Shown: positions 50,201-61,103 of the stretch, piece after piece | Numbering within the stretch: the first letter of the stretch is position 1 | How the letters are laid out: each line of letters opens with the position of its first letter | Source of the DNA: Stenopsyche tienmushanensis | Taxonomy: Eukaryota > Arthropoda > Insecta > Trichoptera > Stenopsychidae | DNA length: 64,000 nt | NCBI GenBank assembly: GCA_008973525.1 | Contig: WACJ01000524.1 | Location: 1,860,001-1,924,000, forward strand | Reading direction: 5' to 3' | Notes under the pieces: model-generated | What the model saw: only the letters and a program-made list of their open reading frames with translations | Databases searched by the model: none | What the model was told of the DNA's origin: nothing | Program-made: the position numbers and the translations under genes

Positions 50201-53200
50201 AGCGAAATTCAATTGGCGCTGAAAGAAATAGAATGAAAGAAAAATAACAAAAATCCATTGCGATTGTCTAAAGTAAGAGATAATGTTTGGACCATGACAT
50301 GAAAGTGGGCATTAGTTCAGATTTAATTGTATTATAATTTTGAGAAAAAATTACATTGTGAACATTTTGAAAATTATTTGCAGTAAAAAAATAAAACCAT
50401 CGACTAAAAGTGTCCTACCAAAGAAAATTGTGTCTAGTAGTGACCACAAAGAATAATATTATATTATCCAAAACATTGGTCAGGTTTTTGATGAAATAAG
50501 TTTCGAGGACATGGATATTATATTTACGTAGAATAAATCAGTTACCATAACGATGAACTGATGATTGATATCATAAAAGGACTAAGGATTTCATTAAGTC
50601 TTTTAATGGTATTTGAAAAGCACTAAGCATTAATTACGAGTGGTTTTAAACTTTCTATTTATTTTAAGCGTTGTACAATAGTTACCATAACTAACTATTA
50701 ATGGAACTAAATAATCGTACTAAACTACTAAAGGGTCATCCATATACTCGACGAAGGTTATCATGTCTGACGATATGGTATAAGATCAAACGAAGACTAA
50801 ATCTATTGATGATTGAAAAATGTCAAATGACATCTATATATTATAAATACAATGCTTCATTATTATATTATATTTCAAATGAGGGCAGATCATATGAAGA
50901 GATGGATAAATAAAAAATGGATGTTGCCATATAATGCGTGTCATCATTCATTGGAACAAGGTGCGAAAAAGCAGGAGATAATGCAAAAGTTAACCGATAG
51001 CCTTGACCGCAGGAAGAGGTATTCTTCCCACCGGCTTCTCAGCAAGCTCGCAGCTGGATTCTTAAAAAAAATGAAATCATTTTCTGGTTGGTTTCAGCAA
51101 GATTGAACTAGTCTGGTAGTATCTTATAAATTTTATTTTTTTATTTTAGTAATTTATAGAAAATAACTTGACACTACTTTGACAGTATGACTTAATTTTG
51201 TTGAATTTTCACTAGATTTCAACCCCTTTCCCTCCCAAGCTCAGCGTCATAAAGAGAGTCCAGAAATACACATATGTTAGACGATCACGATAGCAGACCC
51301 ACCGTCCGTTCCTCTCCGCTGTCTTAGATTTTCCGCGATCCGATAGCGAACGGACCCGGAGGGTCGTTCAATCTTGAAACGCAAATTGAGGGCTCCTACC
51401 CCTACGCAACAAATTCATACGTAAAACTGCTTCACATTTATAAATTTATTGTTATATGGATTTTAATAAATATATTTTTCAAATTTCAAAAAAATTTTTC
51501 ACTGTTTTAACGAGCAAAACAAATACACTTCTGAGATAATTTTGTAACCGTGGAATAAAAATTATTATGTTTGTTTGAACTTCAGAATAAGAAACGATTA
51601 ACATATAATGAATTACGTGTAATATAATTCAATTCTTCGTTATAGCCAAGGTTATTAGTACGATTTTTTGTATCATTAAGCTATTTTTGGGTAGATCTTG
51701 TTGGCGAAATAATTTAAGTACTCCTCGAGGTTGATCAATTTGAAAGTACCAAACTCATCAAAATATCGAAACGTGCAAGATTTATCAATGAAGGCGTGGC
51801 AAATTTTATAGTAGGGTGGTATTGTTCCTGTAAATAATTCAACATCACTTTGTCTATTGAAAACAAAAAGCCATGAACCGATAGGAGCCATCACATGATG
51901 ACTTAGCCAAGAAAGGAGATCTCAAAAAAGGCACCTCAGGGACGCACCTCGTCGGTTGATTGCATACGTTACAAGTGGGTTCAATAAACGTGACCGTAAT
52001 AACTTCTTGCTACACTGCGAGTACATATAATGCTCTCATGAAAGAATTTTATATTTTCTGGAAAACCGGGTAGCTTTTATGGCCAAAATGCGCTCTCGTA
52101 ATTTATGAAAAATTTTCATTTGAACGACGTTGTTAAAATTCAGGAACCGATCCGGATATTCCTCCAATTTATGGTACAGATCTTTCGCGGCCTCTTTATG
52201 GCTCCTAATTCACATACAAAGTTCAACGGGTCCGACCTTTTGACAAAAGTTAAATAACTTGTTTAACTTGCAAGGATTTGTAACCGCAGAAAAGTTCTGA
52301 TAAAAATTTGCGACACGCTTGTTATAAGAAAAAGCGGAATATGATTTATTACATAATATGTAATGGCATAGAACAATATTATTTTTTTCAAGTTTGCTAA
52401 TTTATACAGTCGAAATTGGATTTAAAGACTTAGTTTTTGGACATAGCGTAGAAAATATACATATACACTCGCACAAAAAAATCGCATAAAAAAAGCTATG
52501 ACTTACATAAAAAAAAGTGAAGATGCGTTCTATGGATTTTAAAAACCGCATAACTATGAACAGCTATATAAAATTGTTCAAAATCGCATAAGAAAGTTAG
52601 TAAAAGAGCAGGAAAACAACAAGAAAATTAAAAAATAACATTTTTGGAATGATTTAAAGGACATCTTGCATCGTTGGTAAAATTACATCCACTAGAGAAA
52701 TACTAATTATTTTAATTACAAGCCATTCGTTGCGATTTTCGATATGACTTCGATCCAGTATCAATGTCATCATTGTTCTGTGTAGATTTTTCTCTTTCCA
52801 ACAATATACTTTATAATTAGTAAAGATGTCACTATAGTCCCTAATTAAAAAAATCACAAAATGGGGACTGCTAAAAAAAAATCTGTCAAGTCTTTAATTG
52901 TTTCATGTTAATTTTTTTTAAATAGTTAAAAAATATATGTTGACATAAAACTGGTAGGAATAATAGAGGTTGGAAAAAGTAGTTTCGAGAAGAACGCGTT
53001 AAAATATTTCATTACGGTAGGACCAGCCATGTTGCCGCGTCACTAAAATAGCTATAACTCCGTAAGTAGTTGGAATTTTGGAATTGGATTTTTTGGAAAA
53101 TGTATTTTTAAAAGTCAAAACATTTGAAAAATACAAAAAAAAACTAAATAATTTTTTTTAAAAATATATACCAGAAAAAAGAACGTGGTCGTATTTCAGC

Positions 53201-56200
53201 GATAGCAGATTCAATTTGATTTACTTTTTATATTATATATTTTTTCCAAATTTCGGTTAGTGTTGATGATTTATTTCCTATTTTATCCAAAATGTCTCGA
53301 TACGTACTCTTTAAGAAATTAAAAAAAAAGAAAAAATTGCTTTAAAAAAACCGCATAACTTCAAAATCGGTCAAAAAAAAGTCGCACAAAAAGAGGTTTG
53401 AGTGTATTACAGAATATTATCATATGATCAGGGGGCTACTTTGAATGATATCGAATCTTTTTCAATATTTTTGTTAAAAAAATTTAGTATATATATAAAG
53501 ACATAACTTATTTTATATCTTTATATTATAAGGATTTTAAATAATGACTTGAAAATTTCATTGGAATACTTGTTATTTGAAAAGGCATTCAATTTATATT
53601 AAAAGTGTTTCAGCATCGTCATTTACAAACTACTACGATTCAGCTAGTGTTTGAATTACTAAGTGTTTGGTAGAGATTCTCATAGATTTTAAATACTGCT
53701 GTATAAATATAAGAAATAGCTCAATTTACATAGACGTATTGAAAATAAGCAATCGACTTGAGACGTTCTACTCCATAGACGTCTACAAAGGTTTAATATC
53801 CACGAAGTAAAAGGATGACTTAAAAAAAGCGCTTTATGCCAAAGGAAAAAAATACCATTGTAATATGATTTCTTTTGACCTAGGTTTCATGAAATTTTCC
53901 CCTGTCCTCGAGCATATAAAGAGATTTTCCCTACCGAGAGATTCTGAAGGGAGGAAAAATTAAAAAGCTCCTCCACATAAGTATTAGCATTCTTGTGATG
54001 TCGAAAATTATATACTAACCATGCGGCAAGCGTCTCGGGTTACTTATTTATATTCATGTCTTCTTAGCGCCGACGAAAGCATTTATTCGAGATGAATAAG
54101 ATCTCCGAGCACATATTAGGTCTTCCGGTCTTGGAAATGTGTGATGTGTGAACCAGTGTGATAGGCAGATTCCATCCTCGTTCGTCTATTAGAGGCGCCC
54201 TCTCATATTTCGTTGTAATTTTCTTTTGTTGTTGGTGGAATTCCGAAGCAAGTAGTTTCCGCCGGCCTACAGACTCTATAAGTAGCTGAAGGCCGAAAGA
54301 AACCCCTGCTTCGATCTTCCTGTCATCCTTTAGGGACCATTTGTATGAATAGGCTCTATGGTTTCGCATGAGTTTCTTCGGCACAGGAGTGTATCCATTA
54401 GTGTCAGATTTCACTTCGATCCGATGGAAAATAATAGGTAAAAATCGAAAACAACTTTTGTTTAACAGCGTAGAAGAATTTTCACAGCAATAATATACAA
54501 GATACAAATTCACAATCTAACAATTTTAAAACAACATACGCAAACAAATAAAAATTATACTCAAACAACCCAAAAATGCCCATCGGCCTATATATAAGAC
54601 ATACTTTAAATTTATATGTTTTTCATAAATACTAACATTTTTATATAGACATGCTAATACAGATGCGAAAAGCTGATTTTATTAGATTTAATAAATTTAA
54701 CATTTGATTAACAACTAATTCTGAAAGATATTAACACATTCCCGTCGGGTTACGTATAGCGTCAAAAATAACAACCTATATCAGACAAAATAATTTAATT
54801 TTTTTAACTTTGAAATCGCACAAAATGAGGTTTGAGTGTATAGTGATTAAATTAATATCTTTAAGTAGTCAATAATGATAAAAAAAGTTTATTATATTTT
54901 AGTTTTTTATTATATCGGAAATCATATAACATATATTATAGATATCGAAAACATCATGGAAGTGATTGTGAACTGCTAAAATCATGAAGGATAGGCAAAC
55001 TTATGTACATCGTAAAAGTTGTCCATGGTCAACAGTTTAAGTATATTTTTTCGCTGTCTCTTTTTTCTCAAATATATTTTTTTATTATGAGCCTTCTTCA
55101 GATCAGGTGTCTGTTTCCACCCCTAAAACATAATTAACAATGGAAAATATTCTTCGCTTTGTATGGTGGGATATAACAGCAGTAATTCATTTAGAATTGC
55201 TTTTAACCTGGTCAGACTATCAAAGCAGTATTATACTGCCTAAAATTAAAGCGAATGAAACAAGAGCTCATAAAAAACGATTAATTTTAGTTGATAACAG
55301 AGATGGAGTTTTACTTAGAACTTCTACCCCATCCACCTTTTTACCGGATACCCCTGATTAACGTTTGTTCAAAATCTAAGAGCGTTCACTATAAAATAAA
55401 AAAAATGTAATAATTTAAGTTAAATTAAAAAAATAATATTTTTTAAAGAAACTCCTAAAAGTTTTATTTTAAAATGCAGTTTTAAAAAAAAACCCGAACG
55501 TTTTGCTAAAATACTAAAAATGTATTTATATTTGTCATATAATATCGATTACTTCCCAATTATTTTGTAAAAAATATATTAAAAATTGAGATAAATTTAA
55601 ATGGTTTATTTTACAGTATCCCTTTTATTTTCAGAAGAATCCATGTGTTGTATATAAGAAACATGTATGGTTATATTTGTGTTTAGAAATTACATGAAAG
55701 TCGTTTACACAAGCTAAATTCGTTTGTATTTTATACTCAAATGCTTGATTGATCCACGTTGTATTTTTGGAAGACAATCTGCTTTCTCAGCTTTAGTTTC
55801 CAAAGTCTGTTAATTAGCGGTCTGCGAAATTGAGCTTTGAAGAATATACTGTTATCCTCATTTTCTAGATACGCATCGTGCTGGGATAGCCATTTTCTGA
55901 TAATGAAGCTATTTATTTATGCGAAAGTCGAGTTTCGGTTATATACAAAAAAATATTTCAATTAGCGACCCTCATCCTTAAACATTTATACGTCTTCGCT
56001 GAGGGCACATTTATTTTTGGGGTTTTGATTTTGTTATTTCCAATGCAATTTAAAATTTATGATTGGTGGATTGGATTTGAGAGCCCAAAATAAATGTATA
56101 TTTACAGAGCAGCGGAAGGTGGTATTGGATCAATATGATTCAACATTGACGGGAATCAAATTGAATTTAAGCAAATAATAATTTTGAATTTATTGAATCA

Positions 56201-59200
56201 TTTTTTTTTAGTTTTGATTATTTCAATGCGAAACGCATTGTGTGACAATGTGTGATAAACAAATCGACGTGATTTTTACAATTATTATAATGTTTTGATT
56301 AAATAATATCAAGGAAGAAGTTAAAATCAGACTCAGATATGGAAGTAAACAAGGACAAAGAAATCCAGCGGTGTCAGATCTGGAGACCACGCAAGCCACG
56401 GAATAAGGCATGTTTCCCAGACAAAGAAATCTAGTAGTATAAACTAAAGATATTTTTAAACCTAAGTAAGTTCAAAAGTTCCTTTTTTTGTTTAGAGAAT
56501 TTAGAAGTTGACATTTCTCATTCGTTTTTATATTTTTTATGACTTTGAAAGCTCAAAACGAATTTTCTTTAATCCAATTGTAAAAAATAATCATTTATTT
56601 AGATCAAAAATATATTGCAAAATACAACAACAGTTATTTCGTGCTATTATGACTACAAATTAAAAAGTTACGACAATTTAATTTATGACAAAGGTGAAAT
56701 TTTGGGCATTTTTTCAAAATGCTTAAAAAAAATTCTATTTCGACAACCCTGATATTTAGGACATAAGGCTTATGTATGAAACGTAGCAAAATATCACCTT
56801 AATCCCCAAAAAAGTTTGTCGGTCCATGTGCAAAACACCTATATATACGATAAATAATTTTCAAATAAATGGGAAAAAATCATATGTTTTTGAAGAACTA
56901 CAAATGCAAGATATTCGAAATCACTTTTATATAACACACAACTCATTGGGCTTATAAACTTATACAATTGGAATTTTATAGACTTGCTTCGATATAAATA
57001 GTTGAAGAAAGGCGGACAATAGACTCGCTCTACAGCTGAAAAGACGATGAAATTCTTCAGCCGGTCCCGAGTTAAAACTTGCTTTTCATCGTTCATCGAA
57101 TTTTCCGGACTTTACCCTATAAATTTTGCAGTGCTTCTAATTAAGCATTCGACGATTATTTCAGCATCGATTTATCTGGCGAGAAAAACTGTAAGTGCTC
57201 CATATGATAGAACACATTTATTTTTGCAGATAAAGACGTGATCCGCATGCGAAGTGAAATGTAGAAAATGAAGATGATGAAGGTTTTATTGAAGACGTAT
57301 GATAGACACCCTTGAATTTAGAGCAACGAATTATTCCAAGAAATCGTTATATTCCACGAATAGATCTCGGCCGGAATAAAATATTATCAACCGAATATCT
57401 CACCAAAGTTATACTTGAGCTAAGAATACGTCCAAATATTCTAGCATTATCTGATGTTAAAGTTTAAGTTTATATCAAATCAGAAGATTTTTATGAGATG
57501 CTCGATTAAGAAAACCGCACAGACAAAAGAGCTCAAGCATTTTTTTATATCTTAATATAGAATATATATATTTCATGTAATTTTCTTACTTTAATCCAGC
57601 TACGATTTCCATGGCTCCGTTGAAATTCCCATAATTCCAACATGACTGTGCTGCCCGAAGAAGACACGATAGACAAGCTCGACGTTCTTCTATTGTAGGT
57701 TGCGCCAATACTAATTCGGTACTCCAAGCACTAACCTATAATATATAACAAAAAAATAATTTTACGAATCATTTTAATTGAAGATTTATCTTAATATTAA
57801 TTTAATTTATTTTTTACTGAAAAAAAAATCTATATTCTTTTGGAACACATATCATAATTTTTCAAGAATTTCGAGTATCATATAACGTAGATTTTCATTA
57901 TACGATATATTCGTGTTATATGAAGGCCAAGGGTGTTTGCATAATACTCAATACAAATTTTATGGATATATGAAATAAAATAATTGCATTCCTTCACGAA
58001 AGTAATCACGATAATCGAATGATACCTAACTGTATTAATAAAAGCCTAAATGCGTTATCTGCCACTTGCGTTTTCGTGGTAACGCTCTGAAAATGATGAA
58101 AATTGGATGAAATATGGGATGCAGTTTTTCACAATTGTGTTACTTTGACCAATATTACCTCTTTATGGACCGTCAACACATACGCTGTGTTTTTGTGAAA
58201 AATTTACCCGAAGTCCGTACGTTGATCAGGTCAGTCCAAAAATTCGTGCGCATTTTTGAGATTTTTTTGAATAGTGTAAATAAAACACAATTTATCATTT
58301 GAATTAATTACATATTTTCCTTTTTCCACTATCTACAGTTTTTCACCATTTTAAAGGTAGTTTTTTAATTTCATTGCTGTAAAAAAACACTGGTTTTGAG
58401 TCATAAATCTTGAAAGTTCATCTTGTTAAAAATTTTTTTTTCCTAGTGAAAAAATTTAAAAAAAAGCAGATCCCTTCTATCGGGTCGTGATTTTGCTGGA
58501 TGAATGGATGAGAATAAACGGGCGTCGAATAGAAAGACTCTCTTCTCTGAATAACTATTTATTCCGCACGAGAGAGAGAGAGAGAGAGAGATTTGGCTGC
58601 AGGAGGGACGACTTCCCGCAGCCAAGGCTAACCATCGACTCTTCCGACTCTCACCTCTTGCGCGTCACTACCAACCGCCAACGGTGCACACGCAAGAAGC
58701 GATCGGTCGGTATGCAGAGGTGCAATGTATCCGTAGGGCCACAAGAGATGGCGCTGTTAAAATAACACATTGCACCTGAAGAGAGACGAAAGATGTCGCT
58801 GTTTATCTGGCGAACTAAATCTGCTCAGATTTGTTGGAATTAGCTGCTTATCTGTATTTGTGCACTATCTTTTTTTGTGACGTTAACTTGATAAATAATT
58901 CATTTTTCGTCGCCTGTTACCAAACGATCAAAAAATGGCTCTCTTTTGAAGCGTGATAAAAGAGAAGTTCTGATGTTTATTCGTTGCTGGCAGTTGGATT
59001 CAGATAGTTCATGCGGTACTCAATTTCCAAGCTTGGATACTTTCTCAATCTCCTTTGAATTACGAAAAGCTGTTCCATGAGATTAATTCATCCTCTCTGC
59101 GATCTGATCCGCTGTTAATTGTGACTCTGTCTACACAAGATTTTTAAAAACGCCGTTATCAAAATTAACAGGATTCATCATTAATGCTGCTTTCTCCAAC

Positions 59201-61011
59201 TTTAATTTGTAAACCATTTCTGGACAGTTCTTAAACTGATAGTATGTTCACCATGTATCCTATTAATTTGTATTGCTGCAGATCTGGCAGATTCACCAAA
59301 CGAAAATAAAAAATAGCACATTTGTATTGATTATCGATATTAATTTTCTATGGGTACTTTACGAAAATTGGTGACAGGCCGACTAATACATTAGTAAAGC
59401 GACGACAAATTTCGACAGGTTCGAAATCTAATATTAAAATGTGTTTTATTTATCCTATTTAAAAAAATATTAAAAAATGCGCACGAACTTTCGGACTGAC
59501 CTGATAATTTTATTTCGTTTTTTGAAAAAATCGTTAACTACAACAAAATCTTTTACAAAATATCAGCGGACTATAATGAACCAAAATATGTTTTTTGATT
59601 AGCATTTTAACGCGTTTAAGGTGGCATTAGCAAATATTTAGCTTTCTACAATATATAGGCCAATGGATATTTCTGGGTCATTGACTATTAAAATGAGGTG
59701 ATAAATATAGGATTCTAGTCATATTTCATCCCGCTTCAAAATTATGATTGTCAAGTATCATTATTGTATGCTCAAACAAGTAACATTAAAAATTAATTAA
59801 ACGCATTAAATGGTTTTTCTAGGATTTTCTTCTTCGGCATAAGTCATGCTTCGGGTTTAATTCATATTAATACACGCATAGGATGGAGTTTATTTATTGA
59901 TTCCTCATGGCATGCTCACATTATTAAATTAAGTTGAAAATGTTGGTGTCCTATAATTAAGTAGGGGGAGGTCGCGACCCCCGACCTCGCTTGTGGTTGA
60001 ATTATATATAACTGGCGCCGGCCCTGGAATGGCTAATGGACCTGTAACAATCTCATCACGTGGTGGGGTTAGACCTTGATAATTTTCTCTACCGGCTGTG
60101 ATAAATCATGGCTGAAAAAGATAATTTGGAAACCCGCGGAAATTATCTGCGAAAATTGATCCCCTTACCTCATTGAATCTCTTGATGAGGTTTCTGACCG
60201 AGTTTCTCTGGAGCGGTGGACAAGGAGCGCCCAGAGCACCCTCTCCACCGAGGTCCACAGTAACTTGTCTCAGGAAATCTATGGGGGGTACCTGTAAATT
60301 TTCATTGAAGTCTTTCAGTAACGGGGATGTAATCAGCTTAAATTATTAATATGGGATCGATAAAACCATCTATATATAATAATAATCTACTTATTAATAT
60401 ATTATACGTCATTACTTGTTGCAATAATTTATATTTCATGACAGTTAAAGGAGCTACTCTACTCTATAACAAAATTGAAACTTTTATATAATAATAAAAA
60501 TAAAATTTTATCAACATGTCTGGATTCTTTTACATAAAAGCTGTGATTGAAACATCTGCATAATTACCATGGTTGACTTTCAACAGCCATCGTATTTTAA
60601 ACATATACCCAAATGATTATATATTATGGCAATTATCGTAATTATCAGTGTAGGAGCTAGGCACTAACAACTTTGAGAATTAGCACCATCTAAATCGACG
60701 ACAGGATATAAAGTTGTGAAAATCACTTATCAAACTTTAGCACTTAGAATAATTCATTAATATCGTATCATTGAGATAACACACATGAGATAAATTTTTC
60801 TCCATAAAATTACGTTTAGATTTAAATACGTAAACGGAATAATGGAATTATGGTATCGAAAACAGCGTATGGGGAGTATATCATACCTGGTAGAATAGTT
60901 GATATTCCTGGTCTGTGAGTCTGAGGGCGATTTCTTCGGGAAAGCCCAAGAGGTACTTAAGGCTTAAAAGGTCCTCATAATAGCTTTGCTCCTGAGGGTC
61001 CTTCAAAAATC
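34783..61011 (-). CDS. PLCE1: Phospholipase C epsilon (1-phosphatidylinositol 4,5-bisphosphate phosphodiesterase epsilon), 5' truncated
   Basis: Multidomain PI-PLC that hydrolyses PIP2 to IP3 and diacylglycerol, with a RasGEF (CDC25) domain and Ras-binding RA domains, so it links small GTPases to calcium signalling. Thirty-five exons chain with consistent phases from 61011 to a TGA at 34783-34785, giving 2,187 residues plus stop. Domain order: CDC25 (61011-47072), Ser-rich linker, PH/EF-like region, X box, acidic linker, Y box, C2, RA1, RA2 and a basic tail. Details are in the block entries below. The earlier N-terminal exons lie beyond 64 kb. The exon 3-4 intron (47246-57589) exceeds 10 kb and is transposon-rich; most other introns are short. 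A further 3' exon (32758-34682) can be joined in frame. Confidence 0.92.
35352..36890 (-). CDS. PLCE1: PLCE1 block: tandem Ras-association domains
   Basis: Exons 36890-36719, 36648-36461, 36386-36183, 36096-36006, 35469-35352. RA1: [48 protein letters not shown] and [17 protein letters not shown]2: [56 protein letters not shown] and [20 protein letters not shown]. In vertebrates RA2 binds GTP-Ras and Rap. The last exon (35352-35469) ends in phase 1, which matters for the alternative 3' end described under the terminal exon. Confidence 0.92.
35728..35950 (-). mobile_element. Mariner 3'-end remnant in PLCE1 intron
   Basis: A terminal repeat TCAGGTTGAGTCATAAATAA follows a TA at 35726-35727. Next to it the minus strand reads FFSSKPAKF, a stop, then [20 protein letters not shown], the C-terminal end of a mariner transposase. 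The other end of the element is missing. It lies between the RA2 exons. Confidence 0.7.
36957..38989 (-). CDS. PLCE1: PLCE1 block: X-Y linker, Y box and C2 domain
   Basis: Exons 38989-38805, 38719-38574, 38497-38166, 38055-37901, 37651-37460, 37385-37154, 37081-36957. [20 protein letters not shown] ends the X region. An acidic stretch ([15 protein letters not shown]) is the autoinhibitory-type X-Y linker. The Y box runs [40 protein letters not shown] and [20 protein letters not shown]. The C2 domain is [41 protein letters not shown] and [15 protein letters not shown]. Confidence 0.94.
39565..40923 (-). CDS. PLCE1: PLCE1 block: EF-hand-like region and catalytic X box
   Basis: Exons 40923-40790, 40715-40492, 40254-40127, 40050-39867, 39789-39565. 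[17 protein letters not shown] to [18 protein letters not shown] is the EF-like part. The X box starts [20 protein letters not shown] (first catalytic His and the Asn calcium ligand). It continues [20 protein letters not shown] (Glu and Asp calcium ligands) and [12 protein letters not shown] (second catalytic His), then [10 protein letters not shown]. All catalytic residues I can place are present, so the enzyme should be active. Confidence 0.95.
40290..40435. mobile_element. Two adjoining mariner terminal fragments in PLCE1 intron
   Basis: After a TA, TCAGGTCAGTCCAGAAGTTC, TGTGCGCATTTTT-type sequence matches the end of the mariner at 58226-59504. From about 40382 a different end, GGTTGTCCCATAAGTTTCTT, begins. 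These are two unrelated mariner termini side by side, with no transposase between them. Confidence 0.65.
40999..44198 (-). CDS. PLCE1: PLCE1 block: PH-like and pre-EF region
   Basis: Exons 44198-43918, 43847-43641, 43559-43406, 41913-41785, 41712-41597, 41515-41396, 41121-40999. [19 protein letters not shown] to [11 protein letters not shown] matches the PH-like strand region (T.TWVKP in vertebrates). [14 protein letters not shown] to [11 protein letters not shown] and then [10 protein letters not shown] to RYLSLYFED complete the PH-like fold. Three short polar exons ([14 protein letters not shown] and others) are a variable linker. [15 protein letters not shown] opens the EF-hand region. The pogo/Tigger element sits in the intron 41914-43405. 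Confidence 0.85.
42088..43014 (-). mobile_element. pogo/Tigger-type element with nested MITE in PLCE1 intron
   Basis: Terminal repeats CAGTAGACTCTCGATTATCC (left) and its inverse, CAGTGTACTCTCGATTATCC (right), lie between TA dinucleotides. A minus-strand transposase relic at about 42690-42992 reads [20 protein letters not shown], the QGVI.SMK.. block before the last catalytic Asp of pogo transposases. A 195-bp MITE (42385-42579) of the same superfamily is inserted inside it. The element is internally deleted. Confidence 0.87.
42385..42579. mobile_element. pogo-type MITE nested in the Tigger-like element
   Basis: Ends CAGGCAATCCTCCTATAGCG and, inverted, CAGTCAACCCTTCTATAGCG, between TA dinucleotides. 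It is the same family and length as 11293-11488. Its position inside another element orders the insertions. Confidence 0.8.
45063..46997 (-). CDS. PLCE1: PLCE1 block: Ser/Thr-rich linker with repeated SQT motifs
   Basis: Exons 46997-46881, 46803-45849 (955 nt), 45553-45369, 45297-45063. The large exon is low-complexity Ser/Thr/Lys-rich. It repeats a short motif of the type (D/E)-S-Q-T/G-(S/G): [36 protein letters not shown]. It is probably disordered and phosphorylated. After it, [19 protein letters not shown] and [20 protein letters not shown] resume the ordered region that follows the CDC25 domain in this family. A His-rich [11 protein letters not shown] run is at the end of the third exon. 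Confidence 0.82.
47072..61011 (-). CDS. PLCE1: PLCE1 block: RasGEF (CDC25) domain exons
   Basis: Four exons: 61011-60887, 60291-60169, 57735-57590, 47245-47072. They read [20 protein letters not shown] and [21 protein letters not shown], then [17 protein letters not shown] to [31 protein letters not shown] to [12 protein letters not shown] and SNKLKAFWF to [14 protein letters not shown] follow. These are the central and C-terminal helices of a Ras exchange domain; the first exon's phase requires a preceding exon outside the window. The phase-2 junction AA|A between 57590 and 47245 proves the 10.3 kb intron, which is otherwise filled with repeats. Confidence 0.88.
47468..48068 (-). mobile_element. 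Internally deleted mariner in PLCE1 intron 3-4
   Basis: Terminal repeats CGAGGCATATCCCGAAAGTA and the inverse ending GGATATGCCTCG lie between TA dinucleotides. Minus-strand codons at 47630-47875 give [19 protein letters not shown] and [20 protein letters not shown]. These are the HDNA.PH and D34D-type catalytic blocks of mariner transposase. At 601 bp, the N-terminal half is deleted. Confidence 0.88.
51120..51430. repeat. Diverged relative of the IFT88 foldback MITE
   Basis: On the minus strand it has TTTCTGGACTCTCTTTATGA and then TTGGGAGGGAAAGGGGTTGA followed by AATCTA. These match the inner arm and loop of the element at 27572-27818. The 51290-51420 part is CpG-containing and not shared, so its limits are uncertain. 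Confidence 0.55.
52468..53408. repeat. Interspersed repeat with GTGCGATTT-type ends
   Basis: The left end reads TACACTCGCACAAAAAAATC; the right end reads GCACAAAAAGAGGTTTGAGT followed by GTA. Both ends carry CCGCATAACT just inside. Copies of single ends occur at 30128, 54830 and 61104. It is non-coding. TA-flanked CACTCAAACC ends suggest a Tc1/mariner-superfamily MITE, by inference only. Confidence 0.6.
54064..54513 (-). other. Unidentified 149-codon ORF in PLCE1 intron
   Basis: Open frame without recognisable domain, rich in basic residues ([34 protein letters not shown]). Local GC is higher than in the surroundings. No splice signals tie it to PLCE1, and it does not fit any known PLC epsilon segment. 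It may be a transposon remnant or chance; I do not claim a gene. Confidence 0.3.
55140..55361 (+). pseudogene. Mariner transposase catalytic fragment
   Basis: Reads [20 protein letters not shown] and later [16 protein letters not shown]. These correspond to the V.WD..GV.Y.ELL strand with the second catalytic Asp, and the KRPEL.NR.GV region just before HDNA.PH in mariner. The rest is absent. Terminal repeats were not found. Confidence 0.7.
56340..56411 (-). pseudogene. Scrap of a DDE (Tc1/mariner-superfamily) transposase
   Basis: The minus strand reads [17 protein letters not shown], matching the [16 protein letters not shown] block around the third catalytic Asp. There is nothing legible on either side. 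Confidence 0.55.
58226..59504 (-). mobile_element. Mariner element with foreign GC-rich insert
   Basis: Terminal repeats TCAGGTCAGTCCAAAAATTC and the inverse ending GGACTGACCTGA. TA lies on the right; the left flank is GA. Minus-strand transposase pieces: [11 protein letters not shown] and [15 protein letters not shown], then [11 protein letters not shown], a TGA in place of the usual Trp, IIYQ, and a C-terminal VDSGKRKYVIN. The stretch 58440-58860 does not read as mariner. It is CpG-rich, has an AG-dinucleotide run (about 58570-58591) and an 11-bp inverted repeat AGGTGCAATGT (58720-58780). The element is dead. Confidence 0.8.
59940..60026. mobile_element. hAT-type element end
   Basis: The minus strand starts CAGGGCCGGCGCCAGTTATA at 60026, a hAT-like terminus, followed by a GGTCGCGACC palindrome near 59970. 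The partner end was not found. It lies in the PLCE1 intron 57736-60168. Confidence 0.45.
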
Positions 61012-61103
61012 CTGCCAAAATAAAGCAAACATATGTATTAAAATTTAAATCAATCGAACTGATGCAAATTATTGCTATATGTAACGTGCGTTCTAAAACC
61101 ATG

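Larger units (their letters stand above)
48069..57589 (-). other. Remainder of the >10 kb PLCE1 intron 3-4
   Basis: No PLCE1 exon fits here: the flanking exons join in frame with no missing domain sequence. Recognisable contents are listed separately: a foldback MITE relative (51120-51430), a GTGCGATTT repeat (52468-53408) with another end near 54830, an unidentified 149-codon ORF (54064-54513), a mariner fragment (55140-55361) and a DDE transposase scrap (56340-56411). The rest is AT-rich without structure I can name. Small ORFs at 48903-49238, 49941-50258, 50701-51106 and 51676-51894 have no recognisable content. Confidence 0.5.
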
